Below are positions 56,810 through 64,000 of a DNA stretch of 64,000 bases, one piece after another. The stretch lies in assembly GCF_964204865.1 (NCBI RefSeq), contig NC_135251.1:24366001-24430000 (forward strand), read 5' to 3'. The notes under the pieces were generated by a model. That model had not been told where the DNA came from, did not search any database, and saw only the letters and a list, made by a program, of their open reading frames with translations. The stretch's first letter is position 1. The number at the start of each line of letters is the position of its first letter. Made by a program: the position numbers and the translations under genes. Source of the stretch: Styela clava (Eukaryota; Chordata; Ascidiacea; Stolidobranchia; Styelidae).

Positions 56810-57156
56810 CTCGTTATTCTGCTTTTTGGCTACAAAAAATCGAAAAACATTAACTTTCAGCTCAATGCAACTTCCTCGCGCGGTGTTATTTGCTCACGTG
56901 ATCAGTTGACCGATGGATGAAAAATAGGCTTATCTTTTATTAGGTTTTGCTTGTGTTGTACGTTTGTTAATGACTCATTTATTTATATATAGTATTTTTT
57001 TATTTGAATATAAGTCATAAATATTGCGTATACACTAAATTGGTTTAGATCTATCGAAGAAATCATTCAAGCGTAGATCATTTTCTTTGTTTTGGTTCCT
57101 TTCTGATGCTCCACTAGGGCAAAATATTTTTTGGCATATCGTATGAGGTCTGGTTT
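56810..57156. promoter_or_regulatory. Divergent promoter region, RFC5 and ATG14
   Basis: Only 347 bp separate the start codons of two head-to-head genes. A CG-containing patch (cttcctcgcgcggtgttatt, about 56870-56890) lies near the RFC5 side and the rest is AT-rich. It is a candidate bidirectional promoter. Confidence 0.5.
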
Positions 57157-60100
57157 TTGATGGAGGATTTACATGAAAATAGTAATAATTGTCAAAATGT
57201 TAAAACGGAAAAGATCTTGCCACGTGTTATAAAAATAGAAGAAACAAATTGTTCAATATGTAGACGCGTAAGGAAGTTTTATTCATGTCGACAATGCAGA
57301 GAAGTAGATGGACATATGAGTTTCTTAACTCAAGAAATTCCTTCATCGCCAACTGGAAAGGAAAAACGGTTTCCTGGTTTTATATCAGGGTAGGTTTTGT
57401 TTACAAATATGTTTATACAGTATCTTTATATTTTTCAATATTACGTATCGCAGTTTGTGCTGTTTCCTAATTGACTTTATTTTGAAAAATCCAGATAAAA
57501 AATTATACAGAAAATCATGGCTTCAGAACATAATAACTCACTCACATTCATTTGAAGTGATAGAAAATAAAGAACTTCATTTCAAAGAACTTTTAACTTC
57601 GTGTCTTAATATTATTGGGTCTAGTCGAATTTGATACAATTCAACCGTTACTAAACCTATTGACATTTTCAAGATATATCTCTAGTAGGACATAGGAATG
57701 TTGTTAAATTAAATCACTGCCAATTCGGGTCAATGCCATCCAAAAATTACGTCACTTCGACGTCACCATCACTTCATAGGAGTTGCCGAAGTATAATTAC
57801 GATCGGCCGAAATGGCATCTGCGCCGCCGATAAGAACTTGCTAAAGCCGGCGATCTCTCTCCTATTGTGATCGTTGCGACGAGAAAACGAGAGAAATAGC
57901 TTGCTCGATTTCGGGTTATCGTCTGCGCGTTTTGGGCGACCATTGATACTTCGTTGGGCCTTATTACGCCACTGTGACGTCGGAATGACGTAATTTTTCG
58001 GTGACGTAGTCAGGTGGTGGTTAGGATTGACATATGCAAAAATTGTTGAACCAGGCCAACTTGAAGTGGATGTGGTACTAAACTATACCAGACCCGCCAA
58101 TTCTTTGTCTAATTTCAGACTGGCGAAATTTCAAGTTTCAGAATTGAAGAAGAAACGTGTTACATTGAGCGAAAAAGAAAAATTGTAAGAAAGTTTATGT
58201 TAAGAAAGTTTTATGTTATGTTCTGATGTTATTTTTGTTCTAAAATAGATATTGAGATAATTCAGATTTGTGAAAATCTGGTTGGTAGCAGTTATAAAAA
58301 AAACTCAACTATCTTCATCTGTCAATGCAAATATACTATAATTATTATACATATAATGAATCACCCATGTCTGATTTATATCTGTTTATATACTCCATTT
58401 TAGTCTAAAATGCTGCTGAAACAAGATGGAAGTATGTATCAGTTTGCTAAATTCTCGTTGTTGAAATGATTGCTGTAAAAAATCACTTTTTCAGACACTG
58501 ATAAACCTATCAAAATTTAGGTATTCACAGTCACAGATGGAGGAAGTTTTTAGAAAGCTATTGCTTTTTTTTAAATTTTTTTTTTTTCGACTTTCATGGG
58601 ACCTGATATTTCATCAAAAGCTTGTTGATTTAGTTTAATCGAAAGGAAATACTTTTTATTCATATTGCTCGACCTGCTCCATATTGATTGACACGCCGAT
58701 CTCGTTGGTGTCCTCGGGCCTTTTCTTGTGACATTTGTTAAATACATTTTAGTAATCAATTTTATTTCTACAGAGTTATAGAAGCCACTGAGACTCTCAG
58801 TCAAAGACAAAAATTGGTACAGTGTAAATTAACTTTTTTTGCACATAAAAAAATAAAAAAACAGACTTAACAACACTATTTCAATTTTTCCAGAGGGCAG
58901 ATATAATCGAGACAAAACTGAGAATAGAAACGTTAAAGAAGATGCGTAGAATCCAAATTGAAGGGATGAAAAAACTAGAAATGGAAAAGAAATCAGTTGA
59001 ATCAACGGTTGATCAACTGCACAGAAGATCTAAGAGAACCCAACTGAAAAAATCAAAAATCACTGATTACATGAATACCAAGAAGGTTAGATTAGATTTT
59101 GATAAAACAGGGCACTTAGATATCCTGCGAAGGGGGGAATCTTCTGCTTTTCTAATGTCAAGATGTAGAAAATATTGAACCGTCTAATATTTAATTTTAT
59201 TATATTTCATTTAATGTGGTATATTTTGTTTGTCGATTCAACTTATTGCAAGTGCTGAGTGCTGACTAAATTTTGTCTTGCTTTGAATGCTCATAGTAGA
59301 TCAATCAATCAGAGACGATCTGTAAAAAATTTACTTTCCATTTATTGATATTGCAACGTTATTACGTTATTATCAATCACAAGGTTCATGTAGAAAGTTT
59401 TGTCACTTTGTACTTTTTTCATCGGAATGTTTGTAGGGGGGGAATGAAAAAAATCGAAATTACTAAACTGCTTATCAATCATTTTTCAGTATGTTGTGGA
59501 AAAGGTTCATACATCACTACAGAAACAGAGTAAAGAACTTGAAATCATTGGCAAACAACAAATACAAGATCTTGTGACTCATATTTTTCCAATTGTTGGA
59601 ATATCACAAGATGAAACATTTGATAGGTAAGATTGTGTCAGGGATTCATATTTCTGAGTTTATTTTCATTTAGTCTCCACTCGTAATCACTTTGGAAAAT
59701 ATTCAAAATTTATCCCAATCGGGTAGGGAATCCCGATCTGGAATGATTTTAGTCGTTCCAAAAATAGTGAGTTCCCACAGAATGTTAGATATCAGTGGAC
59801 TTTGTTTGGAGCAAAATAATGTTTGCGTCATGTAAACAAGCATGATAGCATTATTATAGTGTTTTATTGTACTGATGTATAATTCATTACTAGATTGTAA
59901 AAATTTTAAAGAGAAAAATTTGTAGCCCTGTTTAATTAATTATTTGAGTCTCAATTAGGATCTTTCTTGAAGATTATCTAATTTCGTTTCTACTATATTT
60001 TTTGAACATTTAAGTTATGCTATCATTTCAAAAGATTACCGACCGTATTATTATCGTTTATTTAGGATATAAGTCTCCTATATTATAGTTTGCTTTTCTC

Positions 60101-62688
60101 AGGTTCTTATCCCCGAGTTACGGTCCGTACTTGATTTTTGTTTTAGTGACAAATCTTCAGATGATGAACATAACAGGGAAAATTCAATGAATTTACTTGA
60201 AGAAGAGTTGGCAGAAGCCAGACGACTTTCTTTTGTACATGGTAGATGGATATATGATCAAGTACGTAGTCAGATTGTTCAAAATGTCTTCCTACTGTAT
60301 GGAACAGGAATCATGCTGGAACATAGGAAACCCGGAGGGTCATGACTCCCAACTCAGGGTTGAAACAAATTTTTTCTCTGACTCCAGATCCGTTAAAATC
60401 ATTTTTGATATTCAAAACTTTGGTATATGCAAGACTTCTTTGCTAGACTGTTTAGATTGCTTTATTAAATTGACCCTATTTGAGTTTCTGTTGAAAATGT
60501 AACTTCTTTTATTACTATAGAAAGTGTGTTCTTGTTGTATGGCCAATGACCCAACGCTTATGCCAATAATTTTGATAGTTTGGTTCAAGTTAGTTATAGT
60601 AATCATTTTTATTTCACTAGAGAGAAGGACCTGACCTTGTTCGATTATCCATCGCATCTAGTAGGGTAAATGCACCTGCAGATGGAAATTATACAGCATG
60701 TGAAGCATGGTTGAAGTCAATGTTGTTATCTGCATCTGGTAAGTAATGTGGATTTCATGCATTGAACATACGAACATTCAGTTACAGACCTACACGAGTC
60801 TTGAGTAAATGGTTCAGGAAGCTGGTTGCATTCTTGTCAGTCATTGTTGCGAATATGAACAAGGAAGACTAGGATCGAGAAAATGCAGTTTCTTCAGTCT
60901 TTTCTTTAGATTATAATATTCATTTTTATACATCCGTGCCTATTTCATATTTCAGTAACATCCGAATCCACTGAAACTTCAACATCTTCATCTATTCATC
61001 GTCCTGAACCCCACCGATCATCGGGTGCCAGTATTTACGCAGCCTTGTGTCATGCAACTCATTTGATGCATACAATACGAAAAATATTATGTTTGCATAT
61101 GCCTTATAAACTGCATTACAGGTATTTCTTTATCTGATTTGTAAAAAAAATTGACAGAAAAAGTTAGTGTTGTATCACTCTTTTGTTGTGTAGTTTTATT
61201 TCCCGTCCAGCGTTATTGATGCAACAAACCGCTTTGCTGATTTCCTCCGGGATATTTTCATGCATTTTAAGGATATATTCCTTGCTCTTTCAATACATTG
61301 TATAATATACTAAGGAATACTATTTTAAAAAAATTCAATAGTTCAGAGTGATTGTTTCATTTCTCGTTTTTTTTAATCATATCAATGGCTACTTGTCTAC
61401 ATCATTTTTCGGAGTGAATGTATTAAATTTAAAGTATCATACAAATACTGTAATCAGATTGTATACAGTATTCTTTAGTATACTAGGACACATGATTACG
61501 TTTTAATATCTATTACTGTGTTCTAAACTTCAGACAGTTCAGTGTGGGTAATATGAACGTTCAAGAATTTCTGTGGAATGTGCATAAACTCAATGGGAAT
61601 GTTCTTTCACTTTGTCTTCGTAATGGAGTTCAACCTCAGCTAATTCATCCTTTGCATACACTTCCCAATATCCAGAATGCTATACAAATGTATTTACATA
61701 ATGGAGCCAGGTAAAAATTATGTCGTTACATTTAGACTGTTTAAAATTTTTATCAGAAAATAAATGTCATACCTTGGCATTGACACATATTGTACATTAA
61801 CTCACTGCCGGTGATTCAGGCAGTTGTAATATAAAGCATTATTAGTGGAAAATTTGGTGTTCATGGAGTTTGGAGCGAGAGTCATCAATGCAGAGCCAGA
61901 ATCAATTTTTCAATGGCTTGGAATCAGTGTCGGGGAAAACATTTCCACCACAGGCCACAGATATGCATTAAACTGGACATATATATTTATGTTGATGCAG
62001 TGAATCATATTGTGTGATTGTTTCAGATTTTCAAGGTGACGACTAATCATCTTCATTCATACTTTCAGTACTTCTCAATCAATATTAACTCCCGAGTTGA
62101 TTTCATCATTAGAAGAGGCTCTCGAGGAGAGCAGCGATCCTCTACCCGATGATGACGAGAACAGGATGGAGGATTCTCTATCTGAGTGGGAAAACTCACT
62201 TTCTGAAGATTGGGAATCTTTGATACCAAAGCAGTAAGATAACGCTTAAATAGCATTTCATTTAGGAAAGTCACATTAACAATGAATGGTTGAAAAACCC
62301 ATGATAACTATAAATGGTTTTAAAACATCAGAGCATCACTCACGTTCATATTTTATGAACATGATTGAAAATGTCTGAACTGAACGTAGATAGTGATTTC
62401 ATTTTATAGGTTATTGATGCTAATTTCTGGCAAATATTTCATGCAATTTTGACCTGTGCTAATAAATCTTCACATTTCAAATCTATCATTTTTAATAAAA
62501 AATGAACCAACCTTTTTGCTACCAAACTCTAATATAAAAACGTATCATTTTCTAGGTCTTCACTTGCCCATCAATACACATCTGCAGCTCCTTTCCAGTC
62601 TCAAGCCCAGTCTGTTGATATTAGTGAATCACAGGGACTTGTATCAAGTGCTGTTGCTTGGGTTACTAAAGGCTGGTGGAACAGATAG
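57157..62688 (+). CDS. ATG14: ATG14/Barkor, autophagy PI3-kinase subunit
   Basis: Targets the class III PI3-kinase complex (VPS34, VPS15, Beclin 1) to autophagosome formation sites. Exons 57157-57389, 58119-58184, 58774-58816, 58894-59085, 59490-59626, 60147-60261, 60621-60738, 60956-61121, 61534-61710, 62069-62233 and 62556-62688 join in phase to 514 residues (human 492). The N-terminus has the paired cysteines CSIC and CRQC of the ATG14 zinc-binding-like motif. Exons 2-5 are charged and coiled-coil-like. Exon 6 has LAEARRLSFVHGRWIYD, a close family match. Exons 8-9 hold AALCHATHLM and IHPLHTLPN. An acidic stretch (DPLPDDDEN, about residue 435) follows. The end (SSAVAWVTKGWW) corresponds to the membrane-curvature-sensing BATS helix. 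Alternative start: the second Met. Confidence 0.94.
57735..58067. mobile_element. Copy of the 39993-40425 MITE family
   Basis: Shares collinear text with 39993-40425, including gagaaaacgagagaaata-like, gcttgctcgatttcgg and tgacatatgcaaaaattgtt stretches. It sits in ATG14 intron 1. Terminal repeats are less clear than in the other copy. Confidence 0.65.
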
Positions 62689-64000
62689 CACTTGTTTAAT
62701 TTTAAGTCTTTTTTACATTCAGTATTACTATGCCAGAGATGATTTTTAGAAAAAAAAATAGAGAATATCATATAATATATATTGATATCATTGTTAGATT
62801 CTTCTCTATAATAATTGGTGCTGCAATGACTTATTTGTCTGAATAATAAGAATCAATTTTTGCGATCAAAAAAGCTCTGTATAGTTGGGTATTGTTTGAT
62901 TTGAGTATGGATTAAACAAATTCAGTTCTTTGTATTTCCTACCTAATTTATCAGCTTGGTGTGTTTTAATTTTGAGGCAGTATGGCATGGATTTCTAGAT
63001 TTGAACTGTTGTTTTGTAATTTAAATTGTTCTGTCAATATTTCACTGTATCTGTTTGTATGGTTATTAGTGTTTAGTTTGTTAACTTTCTTGGTATTTGA
63101 ATTACTATTGATAACATAAAGAATATGAATTTGTACGAATAATACTGTTAGTTTTTAATTGCATATTAAATCCTAATAATAATGCCTATATTTGGTATGT
63201 GTTCAATGGCTTGATATACGGGTCATAAGAGCATTTTTCCCACCCCACCTTATGTATTTAGGAATTTCTGAAAAAAATGCCAATTCTATGCCGATATGAT
63301 TTTGTTTTGCTGTGCAAAAAAATACTATTTCCACAATGACTGTCAAACTCTTGTGTATTTTATGTTATTTTTAACATTAAAGTTGATTTTTTAACGCACC
63401 GTAAGTGGGTATTTTGTGGGAGTCTGTTTATGTCCACAAAGTAAATGTGAGGGAAAGTCTAAATTTTGTTCATCCCGCATTTCAATATATTCTGTTCCTC
63501 AAAATTCCTTCCGCTTACAGAACTACATTTTAGGGTATTGAAGATTGTCTATTTTTAAAATATTTTGAAGAAAGCTGTAGAACTATAGAAAAAGTCTGTC
63601 CATATTATGTCGGAAACATTTGGCCAATTCTGGTATAACAAGAACACCATTTTCGCTTACTATCGGTGGCAAGCTGTAGTGACTAAAACTAAGTTAAAGC
63701 TGTTAAACACCGTTCTGTTTGAGCAAACTTCAACTTTTCATACGCCGGTAAGCGCAGATGTATATCTGCACCTGGCAACTACCCCCTGAAAAGATCGCTA
63801 ATTTCTTGATAAAATAACAATTGTGACGCCAGAATATAAAATAAATTCATAAATCTGACTTGCCCAGGCTGTACTTTGGTTTGCTGATGTAGAATGTAAT
63901 TACTTCGTTCTCAATGTCTGTTTGTGGCCATGCGTAAAGCGTTTTTTTGATCTCCAGTGGAAATTTTTCGCGCTTTAATTTATTGGAGACGATTGACTGG
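62689..64000 (+). other. ATG14 3' flank, no further gene seen
   Basis: AT-rich sequence without a recognised coding exon. ATTAAA near 63379 or AATAAA near 63840 could serve as distant polyadenylation signals, which would imply a long 3' UTR. The choice cannot be made from sequence. Confidence 0.45.

Overview
The window is intron-rich, AT-rich animal nuclear DNA. A tunicate (ascidian) is my best guess. The reasons are small intron-rich orthologues of vertebrate genes, a very high density of short inverted-repeat transposons, and a tandem pair of secreted precursors (cationic core plus acidic tail) built like ascidian antimicrobial peptide precursors. The species assignment is inference; no ribosomal or mitochondrial marker is present. 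All gene models were built by hand from splice sites and reading phase.

Layout. 579-9456 (+): 3' part of a mitochondrial AFG3L2-type AAA protease gene, whose introns hold several hAT-like elements. 11949-14509 (+): secreted glutathione peroxidase, with an in-frame TGA at the selenocysteine position and a SECIS-like hairpin in the 3' UTR. About 16.9-25.0 kb: tandem segmental duplication carrying two copies of a five-exon gene for a secreted Arg/Tyr-rich, acidic-tailed precursor. 29119-31230 (-): an apparent two-cistron unit, an ASDURF-like prefoldin-type small protein followed 15 nt later by holocarboxylase synthetase (HLCS). Both are intronless. 34546-40681 (-): U1A/U2B''-type snRNP protein, with a 3.6-kb hAT transposon in its first intron. 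41314-53704 (+): FBXO42-type F-box/kelch protein; its first intron holds a 6.4-kb foldback element with a perfect 9-bp target duplication. 55213-56809 (-): RFC5 clamp-loader subunit. 57157-62688 (+): ATG14/Barkor autophagy protein.

Two pairs are head to head and may share promoters: snRNP protein/FBXO42 (632 bp between start codons) and RFC5/ATG14 (347 bp). Most genes are unrelated housekeeping functions (mitochondrial proteolysis, redox defence, biotin transfer, splicing, ubiquitin ligation, DNA replication, autophagy) and I see no shared pathway.

The observations most worth following are the duplicated secreted precursor genes, the foldback element whose terminal motif recurs in every internal repeat unit, the ASDURF-HLCS arrangement, and the UGA-containing peroxidase that would otherwise look like a broken gene.
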